64,000 nucleotides of DNA from Candidatus Gastranaerophilales bacterium. Its GTDB lineage: Bacteria; Cyanobacteriota; Vampirovibrionia; Gastranaerophilales; Gastranaerophilaceae. The position numbers were made by a program, and so were the translations under genes. Below the pieces are notes generated by a model. That model was not told where the DNA came from. It did not search any database and was given only the letters and a program-made list of their open reading frames with translations. Positions 35,133 through 43,422 of the stretch are shown in pieces; positions within the stretch are counted from its first letter, which is position 1, and every line of letters begins with the position of its first letter. The DNA lies in NCBI GenBank assembly GCA_024695865.1, contig JAILHI010000027.1:79513-143512 (forward strand), written 5' to 3'.

Positions 35133-36131
35133 TTATTTTTTACTTCTTGATAGTGCAAAATCTACTTTATCGAGTTGTTTTCTTCTTTCGCCGAGCATAA
35201 TTTTTTCTGCTTCTTCGAGAATGCTTACAACCTGATATCCGTTTAATCCGTCACTTCTCGGTTTTGTACCGCTTTCCATACAATTCAGGAAGTGCTGACA
35301 TTCTAATTTTAACGGTTCTATTTCTATAAAGTCAAGAGCCTCAGGTTTAGCAGCACCGGGGGTAGTATGGTCGATAACCTGTAATTTGTGTTCGGGCAGT
35401 GTGTCGTCAAAAATTGCCGTTGCCTTTGTACCTCTTACAAGAAGATTAACTCTTTTTACGGGGTGAATCCAACTGTCAGAAATCTGACCGACTATACCGC
35501 CTTCATATTCGATTGTTACGTGAGTGATATCCATAATATCATTTTTGTCCGAAGAAACACCGACGGCACTGATTACTCTGACGGGGGCTTTGCCCAATAC
35601 ATAAGAGGTCATTGAAACATCGTGCGGTGCCAAATCCCACATTACGCTTCTGTCGTTTTTAAAATAATTGATATTGAGTCTGTCACTCTGGATATATGTG
35701 ATATCGCCGAGCATACCGTCATCAATGAGCATCTTTAAACGATTGACTGCAGGGTGATACAGGAGAAGGTGTCCCACCATTAGTGTTAAATCTTTTTCAT
35801 CTGCAAGTTCCATAAGTTTTTTGGCTTCTTCGGCAACCGTTGAAATCGGTTTTTCAACGTAAACATGCTTGCCCGCATTCAAGACCGCACTTACTATTTT
35901 AAAGTGGGTATGACTCGGGGTAACAACGGCAACTGCTTCAATTTCGGGGTTGTTTAAAACTTCTTTAAAATCCGTTGTGAAGTGTACTTTTTCATATTCC
36001 ATCGCAAGTTTTTTGAGGTTGTCCGTATCTAAATCGCAGACAGTATTTAAAGCATTCAGATTATAGAAATTTCTGACAATATTTTTGCCCCATAAACCGC
36101 AACCGATAACTGCTACATTAGGTGATTTCAT
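35133..36131 (-). CDS. Gfo/Idh/MocA-family oxidoreductase (sugar-nucleotide dehydrogenase-like)
   Basis: The 332-residue NAD(P)-dependent enzyme has GCGLWGKNIVRNF (10-22), AVVTPSHTHFKI, HVYVEKPIS (~92-100, the family's EKP motif), and a C-terminal alpha/beta domain with VMWDLAPHDVSM (~169-180). It resembles WlbA-type UDP-N-acetyl-aminosugar 3-dehydrogenases, which would fit LPS or surface glycan synthesis, but substrate assignment is inference. It is first in a leftward run with pgsA (11-nt gap). Confidence 0.85.
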   Translation of the reverse strand: MKSPNVAVIGCGLWGKNIVRNFYNLNALNTVCDLDTDNLKKLAMEYEKVHFTTDFKEVLNNPEIEAVAVVTPSHTHFKIVSAVLNAGKHVYVEKPISTVAEEAKKLMELADEKDLTLMVGHLLLYHPAVNRLKMLIDDGMLGDITYIQSDRLNINYFKNDRSVMWDLAPHDVSMTSYVLGKAPVRVISAVGVSSDKNDIMDITHVTIEYEGGIVGQISDSWIHPVKRVNLLVRGTKATAIFDDTLPEHKLQVIDHTTPGAAKPEALDFIEIEPLKLECQHFLNCMESGTKPRSDGLNGYQVVSILEEAEKIMLGERRKQLDKVDFALSRSKK

Positions 36132-36219
36132 CTTTTTTCTCCGTAACTATTCATTTTAGTTTTTACATTTCTATAATATATGAAAAATATTTTTTAATAC
36201 ACAAAACAAAATTAAGATT

Positions 36220-37974
36220 TTATAAAGATAACGGCAATTTTATTCCGAAGGTAGAGCCTTCTCCGACTTTTGATGTAACGTAAACCTTTCCGTTATGGTG
36301 TTTTTCGACGGTGGTTTTGACAAGGTACAATCCCAAGCCCGTACCTTTTACCGTGTGAACGGAATTTTCCACCCTGTAAAATCTGTCAAATAATTTTGCA
36401 AGATGTTTTTCCTCAATGCCGCAGCCGTGGTCTGTAACCGAAACTTCAGCATAATTTTCGGTTTTGGAGAGCATTACCTCTATTCGTGTTTTTTCTGGTG
36501 AATACTTGATTGCATTGGATATCAGGTTGTTGAAAACACGTTCCATATTCGCAACGTTAATGGGAACCATCACAGGTTCATCGGGTTTTGTAAACACGAT
36601 TTTTACATCTTTTTCATCAGCCAGAACCTGCATAGATGTTACGGTATCTTCAATAATAGGCGCTATATCCGTAATCTCTTTTTCAAGTTCGACATCGGGA
36701 GATTCAAGTCTTGAAACATCGAGAATATCGTTTACCATTCTGTGAAGTCTTGTAACTTCTTTGTTTGCGGTGGCGGTAAATTCTTTTCTCGTTTCTTTAT
36801 CAAGTTCATCGCCCATAGAGTATAAAGTATCTATATACGTTCTTAAAACTGTAACAGGGGTTCTGAGTTCGTGGGAAACGTTGGAAATAAACTGGTTTTT
36901 CATGTTGTTTACTTCTGTTTCTTTTGTAACATCGAGCATTACGATAATATAGCCCAAATATTCATCATTCTGCATGAAAATAGGTGAGAGAATACATCTT
37001 ATAATCCTGTTATCAACGGAGATAGTAAACTCGGGCGGATTTTTCGTAATATCCTGAACAAGTGTATCCTTAAATTCTTCAATTTTATCTCTGAAACAGT
37101 ATTTTCCGTCAGAATCCGTATAACACTGAATTGCAACACCGTTTAGAACACCAGTTGCAACGTTCAGCATTTTTTCTGCCGCAGAGTTCATCAAAACGAT
37201 ATTATCAGCGTTATCACAGACAACAACACCGTTAACAATACTCATCAGAATGGCTTCAAGTTTGTTTCTTTCAATCAAAAGACTTCCGACGTTTTGTTCT
37301 TCGTATTTTTGCAGTTTTAAAGATAAATCATTAAAAATATTAATCAGATTATTTGTCTGCTTATTTCCCGAAATTGTAATTTTTGTACCGAATTTTCCGT
37401 CAACAATATTTTTAAGACCGAGATACAAAATTTTTAATTCTCTGTCCAAAAGCAGTTTATACAGGAAAATAACTACCAGAAAAGTCAGCCATACAACAAA
37501 AAACAACAAGGATAACCAAATTTTTTGGGTATGAATTTGCTCGAGAGCACTTTCATTTGAAACAAAGATTTTGACATAACCTGCCGTTTGCAATTTATCG
37601 TCATTCACAACATTTACGGGTGTGTTAACTTTTACCCCCGTAAAAGCGGACGGGTTATAATATCTTGATTTTTTGGTAATAAACGTTTGCCCGTTTTTAT
37701 CTGCAAACTCAACTACCATAATGTTTTTGTTGTTATGAATAGAAGCGCTTGCAACTGCTTCAAGAAAAATCGTCTTTTCGTCCTGCGTTGCCTTAATTAT
37801 TGAAGAAGCCTCATAAGACAATTTTTCCGCCGTCTTTTGTGCATAGTCCGAAAAATTTTTTAAAGATATATTTGAAAACAGATTAACAGCAATACAGGCA
37901 GTACAAAACACTATTAGTGTTATAATTGCTACTGCAATTCTTGGCAAAGATAATTTGTTTTTCGTCTTCTTCAT
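36220..37974 (-). CDS. Membrane sensor histidine kinase (PAS, HisKA, HATPase), orphan
   Basis: The 584-residue protein has TM1 (~11-33), an extracytoplasmic sensor region (~35-150), TM2 (~152-175), a HAMP-like linker (~175-228), a PAS domain (~235-350), HisKA with SHELRTP (phosphoacceptor H368), and HATPase_c with NLISNAIKYSP (N box), DHGCGI (G1) and GTGLGLYLV (G2). The layout matches WalK/PhoR-type and cyanobacterial Hik33/NblS-type kinases. No response regulator gene is adjacent, so the partner lies elsewhere. Stimulus unknown; the PAS domain could bind a cofactor. Confidence 0.92.
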   Translation of the reverse strand: MKKTKNKLSLPRIAVAIITLIVFCTACIAVNLFSNISLKNFSDYAQKTAEKLSYEASSIIKATQDEKTIFLEAVASASIHNNKNIMVVEFADKNGQTFITKKSRYYNPSAFTGVKVNTPVNVVNDDKLQTAGYVKIFVSNESALEQIHTQKIWLSLLFFVVWLTFLVVIFLYKLLLDRELKILYLGLKNIVDGKFGTKITISGNKQTNNLINIFNDLSLKLQKYEEQNVGSLLIERNKLEAILMSIVNGVVVCDNADNIVLMNSAAEKMLNVATGVLNGVAIQCYTDSDGKYCFRDKIEEFKDTLVQDITKNPPEFTISVDNRIIRCILSPIFMQNDEYLGYIIVMLDVTKETEVNNMKNQFISNVSHELRTPVTVLRTYIDTLYSMGDELDKETRKEFTATANKEVTRLHRMVNDILDVSRLESPDVELEKEITDIAPIIEDTVTSMQVLADEKDVKIVFTKPDEPVMVPINVANMERVFNNLISNAIKYSPEKTRIEVMLSKTENYAEVSVTDHGCGIEEKHLAKLFDRFYRVENSVHTVKGTGLGLYLVKTTVEKHHNGKVYVTSKVGEGSTFGIKLPLSL

Positions 37975-38070
37975 AGAATAATTTTAGCATTATATTGAAA
38001 ATCGGGTTGTAAATTAATAAATATTAAATATTGGATTTTTTCCGTAAGTTATCACAAAACTAACCTAATA

Positions 38071-38155
38071 AGTCTCTGCGAGGGCTTTTGCCCGTGGCAG
38101 TCCCTTGAAAAGTTTTCCGGATTGCCACGCTCACTTTGTTCGCTCGCAATGACAA
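38071..38155. repeat. Dispersed palindromic repeat unit
   Basis: A hairpin CTGCGAGGGCTTTTGCCCGTGGCAG (quoted in part) is followed by GATTGCCACG...CTCGCAATGAC (38120-38153). The same frame of conserved ends occurs at 2401-2436. It lies between the rfaE2 and histidine kinase genes, near the rfaE2 stop. Confidence 0.75.
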
Positions 38156-38174
38156 CAAACATAAAGATTTCCAA

Positions 38175-38648
38175 CTATTTACTCTTATTAATTTTTTCAA
38201 TAGTGGAGGTTGTCGATTTTCCGGGAACAAACTGAATAAATTCAAGTCTGCCACCGTTTTCTTTTATGATTTTTGCCTCGGGAAGTGTATCTTCGTTGTA
38301 ATCCGCACCTTTAGTGTGAACATCGGGTTTTATTTCGGCAAGCAAATCGGCAGGCGATTGTTCATCAAAAAGAACAACGTAGTCAACACTTTTTAAACCG
38401 TTTAAAACTTCTGCTCTGTCTTTTTCGTTATTAATCGGACGTCCTTCACCTTTCAGTGCTCTGACCGATTTATCCGAATTAAGCGCAACAATCAGAACAT
38501 CACCGAATTTTTTTGTTTCTTCAAGGTATCTGACATGCCCGACGTGCAAAATGTCAAAACAGCCGTTTGTGGTAACGATTGTTTTTCCCTCGCTTCTTAA
38601 CTTTTTTATCAGATTTTGTAAGTCTTTTCTTTCAACTGCTTCTCTCAT
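38175..38648 (-). CDS. rfaE2: D-glycero-beta-D-manno-heptose 1-phosphate adenylyltransferase
   Basis: This 157-residue nucleotidyltransferase makes ADP-heptose for LPS inner core. It has GCFDILHVGHVRYLEE (~28-43) with the HxGH motif, ALNSDKSVRALKGEGRPI, and the C-terminal VPGKSTTSTIEKI. Only the adenylyltransferase half (HldE C-terminal domain) is present, as in bacteria with split hldE; no kinase half is nearby. It agrees with the heptosyltransferase-like GT9 gene at 58304. SD AAGGAG. Confidence 0.94.
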   Translation of the reverse strand: MREAVERKDLQNLIKKLRSEGKTIVTTNGCFDILHVGHVRYLEETKKFGDVLIVALNSDKSVRALKGEGRPINNEKDRAEVLNGLKSVDYVVLFDEQSPADLLAEIKPDVHTKGADYNEDTLPEAKIIKENGGRLEFIQFVPGKSTTSTIEKINKSK

Positions 38649-38663
38649 TTTTTCTCCTTAAAA

Positions 38664-38688
38664 CAAAAAGGGGATAACCCCCTTTTTA
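38664..38688 (-). terminator. Intrinsic terminator overlapping the PPIase stop codon
   Basis: AAAAGGGG and CCCCCTTTT pair around ATAA (38666-38687). On the reverse strand GTTTTAAGG follows. The hairpin includes the stop codon of the PPIase gene. Confidence 0.7.
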
Positions 38689-39825
38689 TTTCTTTTCACC
38701 ATTTATCATTTTATTTAATTCAGGATTATTTTTTGTTTGTTCCTTAATTTGCTTTTGAATTTCATCGGGATTAAATGACGAATCGACATATTCAATCTTT
38801 GCGGAATTTCTTGCATTTCTGATGTATGATTGAAGAACATTCATTTTTTCCTTATTATCAAGATAGGTTTTGATATCATCCTTAACTTTTTCATAAGGTT
38901 CTGTTCCTGCCGCAATTCTGTCTTTTACCAGAATAATATGATAGCCGTAGTCGGTTTTTACCAAACCTGTTACGACAGAAGGTCTTGCAGAGAATGCTGC
39001 TTTTGAAAATTCGGGAACCATCTGGTCTTTTGTGAAATAGCCTAAATCACCGCCCTGTACTGCACTTCCGGGGTCATCGGAATTATCTTTTGCAAGTTGG
39101 GCAAAGTTTGCGGGGTTTAATTTTGCTTCATTCAGCAATTTTTGAGCCTTTTGCAGTCTTGCCTGTAATTCTTCATCCACTTTCTTTTCGACTTCCGCAT
39201 CGGACAAATCTTTATTTTCTTCTTTTGCAAGGATAATTTCTTTTATTCTGTTTTTATCCGTGCTTATCAAAATATGAGATGCTTTGACTTTGTCGGGATA
39301 TTTGAATTTATCCGTATTTTCGTTATAGAATTTTTGTGCCATTTCATCGGTGATTTTAGTCAGAGAAAGACTTTCCACCAATTTTTTAATTTTAACTTCT
39401 TCTTTTAAATCCTGTTTAAACTGAGAATTTGAAATACCGTTTTGTTTAAGAATTTCATTAAATTTTTCTTTTGAGCCGACTTTATCAATGATATTTTTCA
39501 ATTCTTTTTCAACATCGGCATCGGAAATTTTGATGTTATTTTTCTTGAAAGCATCTTCAAGCAATGCTCTTACTATCATCTCGTTGATAACTCTGTCTTT
39601 AACCATTAAGTTCATATATCCGTCGGGATTGGATTTTAAATCCACACCCATTTGTTTGAACATGGGATTTTCGGCAACTTTATTAAATTCTTTTTCATAT
39701 TCGCCTTTTGTGATTGCAATATCGTTAACGGTTACAAGCACGTCTTTGCCGCCTTTAACGCCGCAGCCCGTTAACAAAATTATTGACAAAAATGCCGTTA
39801 ACAAGGTTTGTAATTTTATTTTCAT
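38686..39825 (-). CDS. SurA/PrsA-like peptidyl-prolyl isomerase lipoprotein
   Basis: The 379-residue precursor has a lipoprotein signal ending LLTGCGVKG (Cys21 lipidated). A SurA_N-like helical chaperone domain (~30-180) follows, then a parvulin (PpiC) domain with KVKASHILIST (~180), DPGSAVQGGDLGYF and DYGYHIILVKD. The C-terminal tail is charged. It helps fold secreted or outer-membrane proteins at the membrane face. It follows mfd by 19 nt. SD AAGGAG. Confidence 0.9.
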   Translation of the reverse strand: MKIKLQTLLTAFLSIILLTGCGVKGGKDVLVTVNDIAITKGEYEKEFNKVAENPMFKQMGVDLKSNPDGYMNLMVKDRVINEMIVRALLEDAFKKNNIKISDADVEKELKNIIDKVGSKEKFNEILKQNGISNSQFKQDLKEEVKIKKLVESLSLTKITDEMAQKFYNENTDKFKYPDKVKASHILISTDKNRIKEIILAKEENKDLSDAEVEKKVDEELQARLQKAQKLLNEAKLNPANFAQLAKDNSDDPGSAVQGGDLGYFTKDQMVPEFSKAAFSARPSVVTGLVKTDYGYHIILVKDRIAAGTEPYEKVKDDIKTYLDNKEKMNVLQSYIRNARNSAKIEYVDSSFNPDEIQKQIKEQTKNNPELNKMINGEKK

Positions 39826-39844
39826 TTAAAATCTCCTTTTAGAT

Positions 39845-42800
39845 TTATTTGTTATATTCAGATATTGTTCTTGCTATATCATAAAATAAATCCGACAATA
39901 TGTTAAATAATTCCTTAAAATTCAGATGAGTATTATTTAAAATCATTACAAATTCGCCGTCGTTGCAGGCTTTGGGTAGTTTTACCAACTTAATATATCT
40001 TTTCAAATCAAAAGGTAATTTATTGTAAATCAGGCGTAATTCCGCACCCGAATACTGCGAATAAATTCTAATGCCGTTTGAAGTTTCTCTGACCGATGTC
40101 AAACCTGCATTTGTCGCATTAATTTTGATTTTTATCAGTTTGATTAAGTTTTCAACGGGTTCATCAAGTTTTGAAAAACGGTCTTTCCACTCTGCAACGA
40201 TTTCATCAAGCAGGGAAAGACTATTTGCTTCTGACAGTTTTTTATATTCAAGCATTTTTTGTTCTTTTGAACCGACCCATTCGTCAGGAATGTAGGCAGT
40301 TACGTTTATATCCACAACCGAAGATTTGTATTTATGGACTTTAATGTCCTGAAGTTCTTTAACGGCATCATCAAGCAGCGAACAATACGTGTCAAAGCCG
40401 ACGGATATCATTTTGCCGTGCTGCTTTGTTCCCAAAAGGTTGCCGATACCTCTGATTTCTATATCACGCAGCGCAATCTGATATCCGCTTCCGAAGGTAG
40501 TAAATTCTTTGATTGCCTTTAAACGTTTTTGTGCATCTTCCGTGAGAAGTTTGTTTCTTTTGTGCAAACAGTAGCAGTAAGCCTGTTTGTCGGTTCTGCC
40601 GACTCTGCCTCTTAACTGATAAAGTTGGGCAAGACCAAAATTGTCGGCATCGTGAATAAGCATTGTGTTTGCGTTTTTAATATCTATGCCCGATTCGATA
40701 ATCGCACTGCAAACAAGAACATCATAATAGCCGTCACGGAAATCGCACATAATTTTTTCAAGTTTTGCACCGTCCGTTTTTCCGTGGGCAACCGCAATTT
40801 TTGCATTTGGCACAAGTTTTTGCAAATATGCCGCAAATTCATATATTGACTGAACTTTGTTATAAAGATAAAAAACCTGTCCGTCACGTTCAATCTCGTA
40901 ATTTATGGCATTTTTTACAATATCCTCTTTAAACTCACTGACAAAAGTTTTTACGGGTAATCTTTCCGTCGGCGCAGTTGCAATTACGCTGATATCCCTG
41001 ATACCCGACAGCGACATGTAAAGCGTTCTCGGAATGGGTGTTGCAGACATATTTAAGACATCGATGTTTTTCTTCATCATTTTAAATTTTTCTTTATGAT
41101 TAACGCCGAATTTGTGTTCTTCGTCAATTACAAGAAGTCCCAAATCCTTAAAGACAACATCGTCCTGCAAAAGTCTGTGGGTGCCTATTGCTATATCAAT
41201 TTCACCCGATGCAAGTTTTTCAAGATTTTCTCTGATTTCTTTGTTAGACTTAAATCTTGAAAAAACTGCTATTCTGACGGGAAAGGGTTTAAATCTTTCA
41301 CAGGCGGTTTCAAAATGCTGCATTGCAAGAACGGTTGTCGGAACAACCAAAGCCGCCTGTTTGCCCGACATAACAGCCTTAAATATTGCTCTTAAAGCAA
41401 CTTCCGTTTTACCAAAGCCCACATCTCCGCAGATGAGCCTGTCCATAGGCTTACCAAGTTCCATATCGGATTTTGTTTCGTTAATGGCTTTCATCTGGTC
41501 GGGCGTTTCGGTATAAGGGAAAGCATCTTCCATTTCATACTGCCAAATCGTATCGGGTTCAAAAGCATAGCCATCTGCGGTTTTTCTGCCTGCATACAAC
41601 CTTATGAGTTTTTTTGCTACATCTTGTATATCCTGTTTGACTTTTGTCTTTATATTTGACCATTCCGCTCCGCCCATCTTTGAAAGAGGCGGCTTAACGG
41701 CACCTGCACCTTTATAGACACAAAGCAGATTTATCTGTTCCGCAGGCATATACAGTTTGTCTTTTCCCGCATATTCGATTGTAAGATAATCTTTTAACTC
41801 GCCGTCAAACTCAATCTTGGACAGCCCTCTGAAAATCCCTATTCCGTGCAGTTCATGAACAACATATTCATTCTCTGTTATATGACTTATATCATCAATT
41901 TTGTTTTCCCGCTTATAACCTCTTTTTGCACTAGTAACTTCGGCGGAACGTTTGTTAAAAAGTTCTTTGTCAGTCAAAATAACCAAGTTAAAAGAATGGA
42001 TTATTCCGCCTCCGAGAGCCGTGTTTTTTGTTATCACAACGTCAGAATTGTTTTGAAAATCGTTCCCGCAGGGTATTTCAAAGTCTCTGAAAACATCTGC
42101 TATTCTGCTTCCGTAATCGGTGGCAATTAAAATTTTGTAACCCTGTTTTCGTTTTTCCTCAATGAAAGTAACCGCATTGTATAAGTTGCCCGAAAACATA
42201 GGTGCAATTTCAGCATCTGCCGACAATGCACTAATAGTGTTATCACAAAAACATGTGTCAATATAAATTTTATTTTTCTGTGATATTTCCTGTGTAAAGG
42301 TTTTATAAACAGGGTGAAGAAAGTCTTTTAACGGCAAAGTCTGAGGCAGTTTTAAATTTTCATGGTACTTTTTCTGCAAAATATCATCATATTGGCTGTA
42401 TTTGTTTTTTATTTCCTCATATCCGTCAAAAACAATCGTATAATCGTCGGGAAGTTGTTCTATAACAGTTTGTGTATCACTGTTTAAAATATTTTCGTAA
42501 TAATTTATCCCGTCAAAATCGCTTTGTTCCTGTATTAGTTCACAAAGTTCACGGTATTTTTCCTCAAAAAATTTTATTTCTTCATCAGTTGATTTTTTTA
42601 AGAATTTTTTAAGCGAAGTATCAAAATACTTTTTAAATACCTGAAAAGTATTTTTTTTCCAAATAAATTTGTTTACGGGAAAAATTTCGGCACTGTTAAT
42701 TTTTTCAATGCTTCTTTGGCTGTCCGCATTAAAAAACCTTAAATCAGTAATAGTATTGCCCCAAAGTTCTATTCTTAAAGGGTTTTTGTCCAAGCCATAA

Positions 42801-43336
42801 ATATCAGTTGTATCCCCTCTTATGCTGAATTCTCCGATATCCGATACGGTAACCACTCTTTTATATCCGAACGCCGTCAGTTTTTCGGCAAGTTCTTCCA
42901 AATCAAGTTCCGCATCTTTTTGCAGCGAGATTACGTTTTCCTTAAAAAATTGTGAGGTCGGAAACTTTTCAAAAAGCGTTCTGACAGGGCATAACACTAT
43001 TTGTGTTTTGGCTAAATTTTTCAATACAGAGATTTGTTCATAATATTTATAGATGTTGTTTACGTTTCCGTCATACAAACTGCCGTCCATATACGGAAAA
43101 ATTTCCGCATCTTTATCAAAAAGAAGTTTAAAATCATTTTTATATTTTAAAGCGGTTTGTTCGGTATCCGTGAGAATAAACAATCTTGCATACTTTGACA
43201 TCAAGTCAAGATAAATCAGTTTGCCAGCCTGACTTGTGCAGGAAAGATTAAAGGATTTTTTTGCCCCAACAAGATGTTTGATTTTTTCTAAATCATTATG
43301 TTGTGTTATGAAATTTTCCAAATCAAAATTGCCCAT
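39845..43336 (-). CDS. mfd: Transcription-repair coupling factor Mfd
   Basis: The 1163-residue DNA translocase removes stalled RNA polymerase and recruits UvrA. It has an N-terminal UvrB-like module, a CarD-like RNA-polymerase-interaction domain at ~480-545 (YVVHELHGIGIFRGL), a RecG-like helicase with GDVGFGKTEVALRA (~635-648), DEEH box (~738), SATPIPRTL, QLRGRVGR, and the C-terminal TRCF (D7) domain. Length is normal (about 1150). It is isolated from the giant gene upstream by a strong terminator. SD is weak: the start is preceded by TATTTAATAT. Confidence 0.96.
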   Translation of the reverse strand: MGNFDLENFITQHNDLEKIKHLVGAKKSFNLSCTSQAGKLIYLDLMSKYARLFILTDTEQTALKYKNDFKLLFDKDAEIFPYMDGSLYDGNVNNIYKYYEQISVLKNLAKTQIVLCPVRTLFEKFPTSQFFKENVISLQKDAELDLEELAEKLTAFGYKRVVTVSDIGEFSIRGDTTDIYGLDKNPLRIELWGNTITDLRFFNADSQRSIEKINSAEIFPVNKFIWKKNTFQVFKKYFDTSLKKFLKKSTDEEIKFFEEKYRELCELIQEQSDFDGINYYENILNSDTQTVIEQLPDDYTIVFDGYEEIKNKYSQYDDILQKKYHENLKLPQTLPLKDFLHPVYKTFTQEISQKNKIYIDTCFCDNTISALSADAEIAPMFSGNLYNAVTFIEEKRKQGYKILIATDYGSRIADVFRDFEIPCGNDFQNNSDVVITKNTALGGGIIHSFNLVILTDKELFNKRSAEVTSAKRGYKRENKIDDISHITENEYVVHELHGIGIFRGLSKIEFDGELKDYLTIEYAGKDKLYMPAEQINLLCVYKGAGAVKPPLSKMGGAEWSNIKTKVKQDIQDVAKKLIRLYAGRKTADGYAFEPDTIWQYEMEDAFPYTETPDQMKAINETKSDMELGKPMDRLICGDVGFGKTEVALRAIFKAVMSGKQAALVVPTTVLAMQHFETACERFKPFPVRIAVFSRFKSNKEIRENLEKLASGEIDIAIGTHRLLQDDVVFKDLGLLVIDEEHKFGVNHKEKFKMMKKNIDVLNMSATPIPRTLYMSLSGIRDISVIATAPTERLPVKTFVSEFKEDIVKNAINYEIERDGQVFYLYNKVQSIYEFAAYLQKLVPNAKIAVAHGKTDGAKLEKIMCDFRDGYYDVLVCSAIIESGIDIKNANTMLIHDADNFGLAQLYQLRGRVGRTDKQAYCYCLHKRNKLLTEDAQKRLKAIKEFTTFGSGYQIALRDIEIRGIGNLLGTKQHGKMISVGFDTYCSLLDDAVKELQDIKVHKYKSSVVDINVTAYIPDEWVGSKEQKMLEYKKLSEANSLSLLDEIVAEWKDRFSKLDEPVENLIKLIKIKINATNAGLTSVRETSNGIRIYSQYSGAELRLIYNKLPFDLKRYIKLVKLPKACNDGEFVMILNNTHLNFKELFNILSDLFYDIARTISEYNK

Positions 43337-43379
43337 ATATTAAATATACAGCATATAAACAATTTCCGCAAAAGAGTTT

Positions 43380-43412
43380 TAAGGCAAAAAAAACTGCCCT
43401 TTAGGGCAGTTT
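43380..43412 (-). terminator. Strong bidirectional intrinsic terminator of the giant gene
   Basis: AAACTGCCCT pairs with AGGGCAGTTT around TT (43389-43411). T runs flank both sides, and it lies 11 nt after the 1785-residue gene's stop. Confidence 0.92.
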
Positions 43413-43422
43413 TTTGATTTTT

